Below are positions 37,201 to 50,113 of a stretch of 64,000 nucleotides of DNA, one piece after another. The notes under the pieces were generated by a model that saw nothing but the letters and a program-made list of their open reading frames with translations, did no database searches and was not told the DNA's origin. Within the stretch, counting starts at the first letter, position 1; every line of letters begins with the position of its first letter. This DNA comes from Smittia aterrima (taxonomy: Eukaryota; Arthropoda; Insecta; Diptera; Chironomidae), in NCBI GenBank assembly GCA_033063855.1, contig CP093830.1, positions 6,758,854 through 6,822,853 of the forward strand, given 5' to 3'. The position numbers and the translations under genes were made by a program.

Positions 37201-39941
37201 AATATCAACTTTCCATCGGGCTTTAAGGGACATTCCGATATGAAGGCGATATCGCTTAAGTCATCTTCAAACAATTATCTTTTAATGAAATCATTTTTTT
37301 TTCGATTGTTTAGGAAATTTTTGAAAAATATTTCTTCATGTGTCGGAATCTTAAAACTTCCCCCAGTGTTCCCTACAAATTCGCTTCACTGGACATTCGT
37401 TTTCCTGCACAGTCCATCAAGTTCTCAGGTCTCGCTACCGCTGTTTTTTTTCTAGACGATTGGAGAAATGTTTGCCGTTCCTCGAATGTTGATGTCTGAT
37501 ACAGGAATATTATTGATTATGCATTTAAACCCAACCCGGCAAAGCGATTTCTTTCGACGTCCGCGTTTGAATTCTGAACGCTTTGCAAAGGAAATTGTCG
37601 AGCATTTCATTTCATTCGTTATGATTTTCCATCGTCATCGCATTTCATCAACTTCACTCGCTACGTTAAACTTTAATCGCTCGAATTGACGAAACACATG
37701 CCGTAAATATCGTTTAATACTTGAATACTTGCTCCCTCTCTCCCTTTCGACTCAGACGCATCCGAACAGGTAGATCTTTTGTTAAGATTCAAGCCCAAAC
37801 GTTTTTCTTTCAATAAACACAGTCTCTCTCCTATGTATGCCATTTACCTGAGCCTCGAAAAGCGGCCTCACTTTTCTCCAAGAGCTGTTATTGGAACATA
37901 AAATTCAATGCATGCAATTTTCTCTCTCTCTTTCTCTTCCTTCGATTCTTTTATGCCGTTTTATGTACTTTTATTATATCGTCGGATGGAGTTGTTGATA
38001 TTATGTTGTCTGGAGATTTTTTTTGAATAATAAAACACATACAAGAAAAAATTCTCATGTCGAAGGCAAACAAAAAGGGATTTTATCGACGACAAATCTA
38101 ACTGGAATTTTTTAGTCCTTGGACGCTTTAAGTGGAATTCTTCAAGATTGATTCGACGAGGAAAAATGTTGAAGACGGTCTAAGATGGACATTCATAAAT
38201 TCTTCGCTTCAGTCTCAAGAGGATTTCGATGAAGTTTTTATTCGAAAGTAATATGATCGAGACACTTGATTAAGTTTTGTGACTTTTGCTTTGTCAGAAT
38301 TTATTTTTTTTATCAAAGTTAAATAAGGAAGATCGTTTTCTGTAAACGAAAGATAACGAAGTCTTCTGTATCCGATTTATAATTTATCTCGATGAACGGA
38401 ACGAGAGAGAATCGACTTTTTAATTCTTAAGTGAAAACTTTGGGAATTATTTTAATTATTTAGCGAAGATTACTGAAAAAGTTTTACTTTCAAAACAGAA
38501 ATTCTTTAAAAGTTAACGATCTAACAAATCCTTTTTTGCAGTTCTCTAGAAGAACTTTCAAGTTCAAAGAAAAACTTCACATTTCTAATGTTTCTTCACA
38601 GCTTAATTACGATCATCGAGATATTTACTTCTACTTAATATTTCGTTGAAATCACAAGAAAACTTTTCAATCCCATTCGCATCTTTCCCTCGCTTACTCT
38701 TTCTCGCTCCCTCCCCGTCTCGTGAATAAAATTGCTTTCAATTTTCGTTCGTTGTTGTTCTGTGAATGAAGAGGATTTTCCCTCAATGAAAACGTTTTCT
38801 AGGTCAGTATTGCTCTTTATATGAGGAGACGAAGAGCGAAGGCAAGCAAAGAAAAATAACATAATAAAAATAATAAATAAAAATATGTAACGAAAACGGA
38901 GGCGAGAGCAAAACACATAACATGCATAAGAAAAGAAAGAGAAAATATCAAAACTCATAACATTTTTCTTCGTCTACGCTTCTCGGGTATCGCTTGGGTT
39001 AGATGTGTCGCTTCGCGAGCTCCTCTTTAAACTCAATTTTCTTTTCATCTATTTTCTGCGATATTAATTTTTTATTACATAACAAGAAGCCGTGTTTTCG
39101 TATCTTTTCCTTTGGTTGATGTTTTCGCGTTTTATTATATCGGCGGAGGAAAGTGAAGCGCGTGGAAATAAAACGAAACGCAATTTCACTTCTCCTTTCG
39201 TTCTTACGTGGAGGCGAATTTCTTCTTTCACATATGATTCCGAGACTCTTCTTCCTCTTTCTCTCGTCTCCATTGCTTTCAAGGTCTACGCGCGACGGGC
39301 TCTCTAGACGCGAGACTTTTCATATCAAATAAAGCTCTCGACTTGTACTCACTTGCAACTCAGCTTCGGAGACATCAATTTCACCTTTGTAAACGAATTC
39401 GATGATAAACTGAAGGTCGGCAAATGCGATTTCTGGTGGCATGATGATGATGGGATGTTTGCATGGGTTGTCGAGGAGAAGTTTCTCAAAGAACGATGAA
39501 CATGCTGATAGAACGACCTAAAAGCAATAAGAGAAAATGAAATTCCTTGAAGTTGTCGAGAGCAGAGCGAGTTCGAAGTTATTCTTACTTTGTGACATTT
39601 CAGCGTATTGTTGTCACATGATAATGTTACGTCGACAAACCTCTCCGCGTTGAGTAATTCATGAAACATGTCCGTTAGATTGCTAAAAGAAACAAAAAGC
39701 CATCATACTAAGCAATAATGATCAGGGTATTGAATTTCCTTTCTTACTTTTGATAATTATTCCACCTTAATGAATAATATTGATGATGACTTGACGCTTG
39801 TATTTGACTGGCATGTACCTTTGGTAATGTGACTCTCGGTATGTTATGCTGACTGGCCTTCGTCTGTGATTTACTGGTTGCCACACTCGGCGAAGGATAC
39901 AAAACATGTTTCTTTGGCGATTCGCTTTGACTCGACATCAT
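23445..39941 (-). CDS. psq: Pipsqueak, BTB-domain and Psq-repeat DNA-binding regulator
   Basis: Eleven coding exons on the minus strand: 39941-39748, 39682-39589, 39517-39353, 26320-25973, 25915-25774, 25569-24796, 24730-24464, 24389-24159, 24101-24042, 23982-23880 and 23820-23445. All phases agree, giving about 917 residues. Pipsqueak is a nuclear protein that binds GAGAG-type DNA, works in Polycomb-linked silencing and acts in oogenesis and eye development. The BTB domain covers about 59-167: YYSLRWNNYQNNLTDMFHEL, RFVDVTLSCD, then a stretch with VLSACSSFFEKLLLDNPCKHP and the final RTAEQLKIKGLCE. A low-complexity middle holds His and Gln runs. Four Psq helix-turn-helix repeats follow at about 617-661, 672-715, 730-770 and 780-822, each with the pattern KAS..FGIP.(S/T)TLY. 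A Gln/Pro/His tail ends the protein. The ATG at 39941 is the first ATG of an exon whose acceptor is at 39962. The exon 6 acceptor has a weak pyrimidine tract and is the least certain junction. Confidence 0.95.
25010..25260 (-). repeat. Glutamine and histidine codon repeats inside psq exon 6
   Basis: The sequence shows two CAG/CAA-rich runs, at about 25013-25060 and 25187-25240, encoding stretches of roughly 9-12 glutamines. A run of CAT/CAC codons lies near 25240-25257. Such tracts are common in insect transcription factors and are likely to vary in length between individuals. Confidence 0.85.
26321..39352 (-). other. 13 kb psq intron between BTB and Psq-repeat halves
   Basis: The donor (CAA|GTGAGT) follows SEAELQ of the BTB domain, and the acceptor (TTATTTACAG) precedes SLIRTAEQ; both are phase 0. 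The intron is strongly pyrimidine-rich on the plus strand, particularly at 26700-29700 and 36350-36650, which produces long open frames without domains. GAGA or TCTC repeats occur at 26995-27008, 28950-28959 and 37921-37930. Alternative psq promoters could lie here, as in Drosophila, but I could not identify a coding start. Confidence 0.7.
34018..34042. repeat. Small perfect hairpin in the psq intron
   Basis: 8-base arms GAACCAAA (34018-34025) and TTTGGTTC (34035-34042) enclose a 9-base loop. They are followed at once by CAG|GTAAAT, a splice-donor-like sequence on the plus strand. The meaning is unknown. Confidence 0.4.
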
Positions 39942-39962
39942 ATATGACACAATAATTAGATC
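39748..39962 (-). other. psq: First coding exon of psq, with upstream 5' UTR intron
   Basis: A good acceptor (TCTTCTTTTAG) ends at 39963. A good donor (ACAA|GTAAGTCAC) on the same strand lies at 40167-40166. Together they suggest a 5' UTR exon ending at about 40168 and a 204-base UTR intron. No stop codon precedes the ATG within this exon, so an upstream coding extension cannot be fully excluded. Confidence 0.55.
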
Positions 39963-40886
39963 CTAAAAGAAGACGAAGAAGATTAGCTTAAAAAACAGAT
40001 TGCGGAATATTTTTCTGAAAATCAACGCGAACTGACGGAGAAGAAAGAAAATTACGAACAAAAAATTTTTCCTGTTGCGCGACAAAGTTTTCTCTTCCCG
40101 TCTCTGTTTTGTTTTCGCGATTTTCAAAGATTTTCACATCCGGATGTTAGCAGCTTGTGTGACTTACTTGTAGTACAGACACGATCGACTAGATGAGTTC
40201 CTGCATAAAATTTTCTTCGCCTTTTCTTTTCTCCTCCCCCAGAAGCAATAAATTGCGAGACGAACAATAGAAATTTTATTTTTTACTTTTTTTGGACTTA
40301 TTGATTTTCACTGTTCTTATGTTTTTCTTGACATCTTTCACTGTCTACAGCGAAGATTGACCTCTAAATGCTCAGTTCTGATGTTAAAAATTACGAATCA
40401 AGTAATTTTTAGTGGCTTTGCAATGTTATTATGAGCGAAAAAAGATTTTAATTAATCCAGAGATCGAAGTCGACTGAGAGAACTTGTTGAAATGATTTTT
40501 GAATTTTCAGTTGAAAGAAAATAGTTTTTAAGAATTTAACTAAGAAGAGTTGGTTGTCTCTGCTGTTGGTTTCGTGTTTAATTCAATATTTAAGCCGACT
40601 TCGGGCTCTGGAAATATTTTCAACTTGTGAAGAAAAGCGCTTTTAAGATTAAAATCGAAAGTTCGTTAAGATTCCGAAGTTAATCAAAATTATTTGCACT
40701 TTCAAGCAACTGACAAGCCTGCAGCATCGCTGGCACTGGAAGATAATGCAATGAAGTCGCTAATTGTCAATCAACTGCTCAACAACAATTAAATTTTTCA
40801 ATAAATAAAAGTTCAAAACTTCAAAAAAGTTTAACGGTTGAAGCGGCGAGCGATTGTAAACAACAAAAATATTTCTTCAAATTAAA
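39963..40886. promoter_or_regulatory. Divergent promoter region of psq and Sas-6
   Basis: The psq 5' UTR (minus strand) and the Sas-6 start (plus strand) point away from each other. There is no coding signal in between. Core promoter motifs could not be pinned down by eye. Confidence 0.5.
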
Positions 40887-42650
40887 ATGGATTTGTGCTT
40901 TGCAAAAGAGTCTAATCACCAGTTAATTCAACAACTGTACCCAGTGTATCAATTTCAAGTGAATGTAGATTGTTTCCAGCTCAAAAACGAACAAAATTTC
41001 AATTTTTCTCTGGAGAAACTTGAAAATGTTATTCAATTGAGAATTTCGGATATTTTCAATCAAAGTAGAATGTTTCTGTGCACAATTGGTAAGTAAACTA
41101 GAAATATATTTTGTCTTTATTTAATATTTATTCTATTTTAGACAACATGACTTATCATGACATCAAAACCGAGCAATCTCTTCAAGTCGATTTCCAAGGA
41201 TTCATCGATCATCTGATGACCATTCTAGATTCTTGCCGGAAGAATGAAATGTAAGCCAAGTCTAAGCTTAAAAGCAACTCCAACTGATTTATTTATTTTG
41301 TTTTAGATTTATTTCTCTCGTTCAAACACAAAGCGGCTTTGTTCTTCAATTCTATGAGCGACGATCACTCAAGAATCTTGTTCATCTCTTTCTCCGTGTT
41401 CAAGAAGCTCCACCAGTAATTATCATGTATCACTTGAATCAATCGATAGCAAATCTCAAGGAAGAAGTCTCATCAGCAAACGGTCAAAACAAATCTCTTC
41501 AGAATGAAATCAACAAGCGCGACTTTCACATTCAAGAATTGCAAACTGAAGTTGAGGACTTTAAAGGCAAATTAGCAAAGAGCGAAAACATGATTTTACA
41601 TCGCAACACTGAAGAAGTCAAACGACTCAATCAGGAAATCAAACAAATCGAAACAGCAAAAGAATTTGAGGAGAATCGACTGAAGACTTTAGTTAGAACA
41701 TTCGAAGTCAAAGTCGATGAGATGAACAAAGAAAATTATATGTTGAACGAGAAATTTATGTAAGTTCAAAATGTATTTCCAACCTCCGCCGAGAGATGCC
41801 TCCTCCTCTCTTCATTTGAATTCTCCGCGTTCTTCTTACGATCATTCCACCATAAATAACAAAAATTCAATTAAACTCCAACGTTTCTTTATTGTCCTAG
41901 CTGCGATTGTAAAGATTATTATTGAATAATTTTCTTATTCATGCGATTTCTTTTCAATATTACATTGCGATTTTACGATATTTTGCCATTTAAAACTTTG
42001 TGTCTTGTACGCAAACACATCATAAAATGATATTTATATTCACTTATTTTCGTTTTGCCCCGACGGGTTGCTCCCTCAAGGCTGGAGTCAAAGAAATACG
42101 ATTCGTTAAAGCACGAACATGACGATCTCAAGAAGAAATTAAACGCGATGAGTTCCGATAACAATCGTCTGCAGAGTAATCTCAACCAATTTGATGGTAA
42201 AGACAAGCAACAGCGGATGAAAATCGACGATCTAAGCCGACAGATGGCCGAGAGCTTGGAGAAGTTACGATCAGCAAGCAAAGAAAAGGTAATGAAAAGA
42301 AAAATAAGATTTAATTGGATCATTAAGTCGAAGATGAAAATCGCGGGGTCATTAATCGATGGTAAATTATTACGCGTTTCGCTTATTTCATGATGTCGTT
42401 TTGTTGTTTGCAGGCAAATCTTCAAGCAGAGCTGGAAGCGGAGAAACAGATCTGCAACACAAAGAAACGTGCCCTTCAGATCGCCACAGACGAACTCGCC
42501 AAAAATCATGAGACGATCAGGCAGCACGCGAGACTCGTCGAAAAATTGAAAAAGGGCATCGAGTGGCGAACGCTTGTGATGATGCGGATGAACGATGAAA
42601 ATCAAAACAATTTAATGAATGTTGAGCAATACGGAGTTAAACAAAATTAG
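40887..42650 (+). CDS. Sas-6: SAS-6-like centriole cartwheel protein
   Basis: Five exons, 40887-41088, 41142-41250, 41307-41759, 42081-42288 and 42414-42650, give about 402 residues with consistent phases. SAS-6 forms the nine-fold cartwheel hub of new centrioles. The N-terminal globular head (about 1-145) shows the family pattern LRISDIFNQSRMFLCTI, EQSLQVDFQGFIDHLMTIL, GFVLQFYERRSLKNLVHLFL. A long coiled coil runs from about 155 to 385 (for example NQSIANLKEEVSSANGQNKS and KLNAMSSDNNRLQSNLNQFD). It is somewhat shorter than the Drosophila protein, mainly for lack of a long disordered tail. The 321-base intron between exons 3 and 4 has a modest acceptor (CTCCCTCAAG) but restores the frame exactly. 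AATAAA at 42930-42935 is a candidate polyadenylation signal. Divergence of the head is normal for this family. Confidence 0.87.
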
Positions 42651-44353
42651 GCAAATTAAATCGCTTTTAAACTCTGTCGAAATCATTCGAATTTTCGTTT
42701 CACTCTTGAAATGATTAACTCGACTCAACTCTTCAAGTTAATGCATTTCATGAACTTGAATTATCACCTACACACGACGATCTTTTTCCTTCTCTTCAAT
42801 CCTCTCTTATGCTTTGCGTTTGTTTGTCTTCAGCATCTACGAGTGGCGACAAGATTAAATTCATTCTTTGAACAAACACGATGGAATCTTCCTGTGAAGA
42901 CGAAATATTTCGGTTTCATTGATAAGCGCAATAAAATTTTGCAATGGAAAATATTTCGTAAGCTTCCACTCCGAAGTATTTTTTGATAACAAAGGTTTGT
43001 GCAATATTACGTCGGTTTATCATTGTTAAACAAAAATAGTTTGAGGTTGAAGTCAGCGATGATTCCGATCGTTTCTCTCTCTCTCGTGCTCCTATTCCAG
43101 TAAAGTCTTTTTTTCTTCGTATGCAAATGTTTACAAAAATTTTACATCATATGGTCGTTTGTAGTTGTCTCCTTTCCAGATCAGCTTTGAAGCATTTAAG
43201 TCTTTTTATTTGCTTTGGAGTTTTAAAGTTTTTTTTCTTCCGTTGAGCAAGTTACGGCGGCGATCATGCGAGAAGCAATTTATCGTGTAATCGCCAAAAA
43301 GCTAACAATCGAAGGTATTTGTGTAATTTCCGCATTTCAATCGCTGCTGCTGTGAAAAATTATGACACGTTTTCCTAAGCGAAAAATCGTTTTTCACTCA
43401 ACTGAGCCATTCGCAGTTATTTTATTTTTCATTCAGTAACTTTCCAGTGCTGCGATCGACTTGCACAATACACTCACAAGTTCCACTTCCAGGCCACCGC
43501 CACGTTGTATGCGTGTGTGTTGCCGTTAAGTTTATAGATTTGTAAATTAAATAGTTTTAGTTACTACCAAGAAGCCGTCGCGATAACACTACGCTCGTCG
43601 TTCGCTCGGATTAAAAAATATTTCCACATTTCTTAAAAAAATTACTTGTGCCGTGGAAAGAAAAACGTCCCCAAAGGAATTTTGAATTGTTGTTTAATGC
43701 GATCGCCGCAAATATTTCGCGAAAGTCATAAGCGCGATTCCCGTGGATTACGAATGAGTAATTTCTGTGCCGTCGTGATAACAGAAGGCAGAAAATAAAT
43801 AAAAGTTCAAAGCAGAGAAAACGAAATGTGCTCGTGAAACAAAATAGAATTCTATGCTGGAATGCTTGAGAGCTTCGTGAAGTAGATTTCGATTATTATG
43901 AAAATGTGTCAATGTGTTTTCGGGAGAAAAAAGATGACAATTTGAATAATATTTCAAGTGTTCTTCTCAACGTCATCAACAAGAAATAGTTTTTTCCATC
44001 TCGTCCCCGAGACCGGATTCTTTGCCGTTACGGTTCTTCATCTTTTATCGTCATCGTCATAACCGAAGGTGAATTAAATTCTTTTTCATGTTGCGCTGCT
44101 TCTCCCTTCGCTTCTCTCGACGGATTTCTAAAGAACTCAGCTGCATGAAACTGCAATTGATTAAGGATTAAGATAGTAACTCAGACTCTAGCGCGGGAGG
44201 GAACGAAACAAAACATAATTCCGTTTTGTGTTGTGATTTATTATCATTTTTTCGTTGTTCGACTAACAAACGACGGAGCGTTCTTTTTTTTTTGTTGTAG
44301 TTCGTGCTAGCAAAGAGATAACATTCGAGACGTCAGAAAGCGAACGAGGCATT

Positions 44354-44371
44354 TTATTTCATATGAAATAA
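44354..44371. repeat. Perfect 18-base palindrome TTATTTCATATGAAATAA
   Basis: The sequence equals its own reverse complement over 18 bases. It contains CATATG, an E-box. It could be a dimer-binding site or chance. Confidence 0.5.
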
Positions 44372-47219
44372 TAGACAAATGGAATGAGAGGAAGAGTCGT
44401 GAAACTTATGTGGATACCGATAATCGACAGTGTCTTGTTGAGATCATGCGATTGCTTCCAATGAAAATAATTTAAATCAAATTCCTCACATTCGCAAAAA
44501 AAAAATGAAACAAGAAGAATCTAAAAATCTCACCAGGTCACTAACCGATTCTAAAGATTCTCAAAACTCGTTGAATATACAAAACAAAAAAATTCCAGAG
44601 TAGAAATGTCGAGAGTTCAAATAATATTTGTTTTAAAACTTTTCCTTCGTCTCACTCTCCCCGAGCGACTTTTGGTTGTTGCAGTGAAACGAGCGAGATA
44701 ATTATTAGACACCAAAATGATGTGGGCTTTGCGACTGATCTGGTTCGAGTGCATTTTTATTTTTGTGTGTGAATTAACGGTCGGAGGAAAATTATACAAT
44801 TTCGTTCGAAAATATGTCGAGCAATTACATAATTACATGATTGTCAACGGGCAGCTTTTCTCTCTCTCTTGATGTGTAAAATGTCAAAATAAATGTTGCT
44901 GGTATCTTTCGGGGAGTGAATTGGAGCGAGAAAGAGACTAAGTGTGGGTTTACGTTCGTCGATAACCGCGCGCTCGTCGCGCAAAGTTGTTATTAGTTTC
45001 AATGTTTATAATTTTTTTTTCGGTGCAAAAGCATATTGTGTCAAAAAACCGAGTGAATTTTTATGATGAAACTAAAAAGGCGGCTGTCGAAACATGTTGA
45101 ATAATTCAATCTCGTCGTCGTCGTGTTTACATTTCGAAGGTGCCAGCGTAAATAGTATCGCATTCAGTCGCCGCCTTGTCATTGGATCCTTGGAGCGGCA
45201 TCGAAATTTGCTCACACAAAGAAGAGATTCTTTGTCTTGCGACACTCCCAACTCTGTTTTCGCAATTTTCAACAGAATGCTTTTCTTTTTTTTTGCGCTT
45301 CTCCCTTTGCAGTGATGACGATCGTGTGACAATTGAACGGAGCACAACACTTAATGCGATGATGTCACACGATTTAATTCAAGCATTTGCAGAACATGAG
45401 AAAACGATTTACTTCACGCGAAATATAAAAGTTCTTCAAATTGTGTTTATTCGATGCCAACACATTGTTAAGTTGATCGCGGCGTGGATGATGTATCCGA
45501 GAACGCTTCTCTGTCAATCGTTGCGCGGGGAATCGCCTTCATAAGCAACGTCACGCCGCGATGTCTCCATAAACACTTCATAACTTAACACACCGGATGA
45601 AGTCATCTTCAAATATCGCCCATCAGCAGAACAATTGAAAACATTCAAATCGCGCAATCTTTTGTTGACTTCTCTCTCCGCTTCTTCTCGCTTACAAACA
45701 GACTTCGAAGTCGTAGTCGTTTCATCGCTATCTTTATTTTTCTCATACATGAGATCACCATCAATATTTTTCAAGTCAAAGCCTCATCAATATGAAACAA
45801 TTTTCAACAAGCTCTCGTTGTTGTTTGACGCGCTTTCCCACTAAATTGGAATCTTTTTAATTTTGTTTTATATTCGCATCAAACTTGACAGCAAAAAAAA
45901 ACATCGAATTGAATCCGCAATGGCGCAATTATCGTAGAGCGAACACAAAAATGTAACACACTAGTATTAATTTAAATGACAAAAATGTAAATAATGGAGC
46001 TGGTGTTGGAGAGAGAATTCTTACTGCTAAAACAGAGTCTTGAGTCGTCATTCATTGCCATTACCGGTTATGTCGTGTATCGCGCGTCAAGTCTGGCGAA
46101 GGAGACTTAGAGATATTCGTGTATAATTCATGGAGATTGTTGCGGCAGAGGATTTATGACAAACGACATTCGTTGGTTAGAGGAGAAGAGAGACAGAGAA
46201 GCCGATGATAAATTTGTGGCGAGAATAGTCTCTTAATTAAAGAGCAATGTAGCTGTTATCGTCGCGCTCCAACAGTTGTAAAGCATCTCAAAACAAGTTG
46301 CACACTTAACACGACAGAATTGTAAAATGTGCTTCAGGATTATTTTTATTTTTCTTCCCGAGACTCGTCACGTGATTTATTTTCTTGCTTTCTCATGACT
46401 TCTTCGACGGCGCTTCAACGATGACACCTCTGACATTCTTATCAGCCGTGAACGAAGCTCCTCGAAATAGCTTCACGCTAATTAGGGATTTCCCTCTTCG
46501 ATCGTGAAGCGTATCGGAAGAAGTGAGTTGAAGAAGACGAATCATTATCCGAAATGCTTTGTTTGTTTGAGAATCAATTTTTCCTTCGACGAGTCTCATT
46601 AAGTGTTGTTAAGAAAAATTATGTTTTTTTTCCTTCTCTCTCTCTCTCTTTCTTAATCTTTTTCCTCGATATATTTGCCTTGTTCGCTGCTTTCGAGTGT
46701 CTTAACCTTGAGAATTTTATTATTGACTGTCGACTCGACTACATTTGTATGTAATGACATAAACTCGAATCAACACAAAATTCCGATTCCTTTTGCGATT
46801 TTAGCACTGGAACTTTATCGCTCGCGACCCCTTCACATTCTTGTCATGCTTTGCACGAGCTGAGAACGATCATGCTCGGCCAGATAATGAGATTATCAAT
46901 TTAACTCTCATTTCTGTAACTCGACGATCAATATTGTCGACGCAAAATTGTTGTTGAAATACCGAAAAGTCAAGCAGCTTCGACAATGATCTCATGTGCA
47001 CGAAGATGCGATGACGTTTCCAGAAAAACCACTTTCGAAGCTCGTTGCTGTTTCTTTTCGGCGGACGATGAGCGTTAATTTAATTCGCGTATTAAAACTC
47101 ATTTGTTTGTTTTCTTAGAAACTCCGAAAGAAATATCTTTTTTTTGTGTGTCGCTGGCGAATCTGTTGAAGAGAAATCTGGTGAAAGACGGAACCGAATT
47201 CCGTTCGTTCTAAAACATG

Positions 47220-47237
47220 AAACATTAATTAATGTTT
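47220..47237. repeat. Perfect 18-base palindrome AAACATTAATTAATGTTT
   Basis: The sequence equals its own reverse complement over 18 bases and holds paired TAAT cores of the kind bound by homeodomain proteins. It lies 2.9 kb upstream of the cv-c coding start. Confidence 0.5.
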
Positions 47238-50113
47238 GTCCCTCGATATCTTTTTTTTTTCGTTGATGTGCGGCGGCAAAGATAACAACTCGTGCAAAAA
47301 AAAATTTGTGAAACGGGGACGAGTTTAATTCCCTCGCTAACTAATTAAACTGCCGACCAGATGCGATGTTCTCGGCTTCAATGCGTAAACGACCCAATTG
47401 CTTGGCAGCTTTAATAAGCAATTATTATCGGATATTTGTTTTCGGTGGCTTCGAGAGGAAATGAAGATATTAAGCGAGCAACACAAAGTGAATTGAAACA
47501 TCTGGTATTGGAGAGCAATTTTATTTCATCGACAAATCGAACTCGAGTTGCTCCGTTAGAGATCTCAAAGAAAACAACAATAAAACCGTCAATGCCTGAG
47601 GCTAAGAACGATACACTTGACTGAAAATTTTTGTGAAAGATCGAGCAACGTCTGGTAACCTCAAGATTAATAAATTCTTTGAGGTCGACCACAAACTTCT
47701 CAAAGCCCTGCAACACTTCAGATAATTTTCGGCCTTTTTTTTGCTAAGATTCCGCTTTGCCTTTTCGTCGACTCCATATGCCTTTAAATTTGATTGAGTA
47801 ATCGTGGAATCCACGCTCATCAACAACAATTTGCGCTGCTTTTAATGAAAGCTAACAGCGAAGTTCGCTAGTCGCGGCCATCGCCTGATCCAACAGCAAT
47901 TAATCAAAAGCATCGAAAACGATCGAGCTGACTCTAAGCAATCTTAGTTTTTTCTTAATCAACCTACATTCATCGAGAGATTTCAACATCGCGAAAAATT
48001 TTCGCAGAGGAATTTTAATGAATCAAAAGTTATTAAAGTTTTGTCTGCATGAGGCAGGGAGCGAAGCAGCGAAGGGAATAACTGATGGCGCAAGAATTGA
48101 GGAGTGTGAAGTTGGAAAAGTAAAACAGCAATTCAGCATAATTTGAAGGCAATTTGCTCACGCCGCCGCCGCGTTTTCCCTCATTCGCCTTTAAAGCTTG
48201 TTTTGATTTTGTGCTCTTTGTTTTCGTTAGAAATAAACAAATGCTCGGGATTAGGGTGGGACATTCGTTGTCTGCGAGCTGCAACGTGCAGTATGATAAA
48301 CAAATAAATGCTTATGGGTGGCTCGAACGTTCTACAAAGCTCCAACATCGAACAAAATGATTCTGAGAACTTCTCTCGACTTCGTTTTCATCTTTTGATT
48401 CATCTTCGTTGAAAATTCCTCATAAATTTCGAAACACATTTGAATCATGACGATAATCTGTCAAAATTGTCTTCGATCTTCAATAGGAAATCTCGAATTG
48501 CCTTGATTGCCTTTCCATAAGCAGACAGAGAAGTTATTTCAGCTGCCTCTTCGCTTGAGGTTCTCACTAGAATTGATTGTAATAAATCTCTCATCGTTAA
48601 TAATTATTTATGCAAATACATCATCGACGAGATTAGTTCGGAAACGTCAGCTATGAGAATCAATCAAAATGGAATCTCCCGAGTATTGAGAACTGAAGAT
48701 GAAGCATCGAAAGTATTTCGAGTATTTTCCTTTCGAAAGAGCAACCATATGTTCTTTTATTGCCTCGTCGTCGTTGTCAGATGCTCGCATAACGCTTCTT
48801 TCCGTCGAATATCGTTTGTGCATTCTACACACAATCGTAGAACAAGATGAAAAATTCTCGTTTACTGTTTATTTCCCATCGCATTCGGTGAGCAAAAGAT
48901 GAAGAAGAAAAGTATCTGATTTCGCCTCGTTCGGCTGTTAGATTCGGTTAAGCACATTTGTTGGTTTATGTTCTCTCTTCTTTCTGTCTCGCAAGCCACG
49001 ACCATAAGATAACACAGATTCCATTCTTCGCATAAGTGAAATACTTTACGACTCGAGAGGGATTTGTTAGGCTCAAAGAGAGCGCGTCGAACGTGATGTT
49101 TTGTGCGTTTTCAAGGGCGCACACAGCATTTGTATTTATCACTTCGCATGCCATACTCGAAGTCGATCGAGAAGACGAAGAAAAAAAAAACCTTTAACAA
49201 AACGTTTGGAACATAATTCCAGCGGTGCGAATGTAGCGTGACTAAAGACATTTTGTAAGAGAAGTTTACACGTAACCCCATCGCAGAGATCAGCGCAGCG
49301 CGCTTGGGGTCAACGAGTCAATTGCTAATTCAGTAATTCTTATATTTCACGCGGCTGATCATGTTCCTCTCGTGTTACGATAGATAATTGCTACGGACAC
49401 TTCAAAGCTTCGATCAAACTTCGTTACAATAGAATTCCTAAGAAAGATTGTTTTCTAACGAGTCATGTATCTCCTCATAATAATTATTTCCCGTTCTCTT
49501 GTTTCAGAGTTCGTGCAGCGTATCATCATCGAGTAAACGACAGGTTCAAGAATTCTCGTTATCAAGTCGAAGATAAACTACAAATAGTCGACTCTATGAT
49601 GTATCGATTTCAAAGAACGTGAGACGAAAGTTTTTCTCTTCCGAGAAAGCAATTGGAATCAAAGAAGAAGAACAAAGTCGTTGATTCATTCAAGAAGATC
49701 ATCTGACTCACTCACTCCCTTACTAGTCTTGCACAAAAACATAAGAAACGAAAGCAAGGAAAGGCAAAAATCACCGGGCAGCTCCCTCGATGTCAATCCA
49801 ATGAACTCAAAACAAATTGTCAAAAACGACAATCAACATTACATTGCATGAAAGTGAAGGAGAAGGAAGAAGAAGAAAGATAAAGAATAAATCAGCAAGA
49901 AGTGAAGTGAAGGAAAAATATTTAATGAAATAAGTAAAGAATTACATAAAAGAAGGTTGAATGAGCATAATAAAGTCATAACACAGCCGCATAATCTTCG
50001 AGAGGCCCCAAGAGAGTGAAAAGACAAAAGCGCTGTGCAAACACACGTTAAGCAGCAGCAACAACAGCGTCATCAACTCGTCTTCCAATCCAACTCCAAC
50101 TCTGAAGAATGAA

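Larger units (their letters stand above)
42651..50113. other. 7.5 kb region upstream of cv-c without a recognisable gene
   Basis: The left end is the Sas-6 3' UTR. The right end is the 5' UTR and promoter of cv-c; an acceptor-like CTTGTTTCAG ending near 49507 may begin the cv-c first coding exon. Open frames around 45072-45774 and 47411-47829 show no domain. Two perfect 18-base palindromes occur, at 44354-44371 and 47220-47237. The size suggests regulatory DNA or non-coding 5' exons of cv-c. Confidence 0.45.

Noticed and set aside
39942..39950. Start of psq three codons earlier
   Set aside because: The upstream codon is GTG; the real ATG is at 39941.
41973..42605. 210-residue open frame antisense to Sas-6 exons
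   Set aside because: It is the mirror of the Sas-6 coiled-coil exons; the plus-strand reading is the real one.
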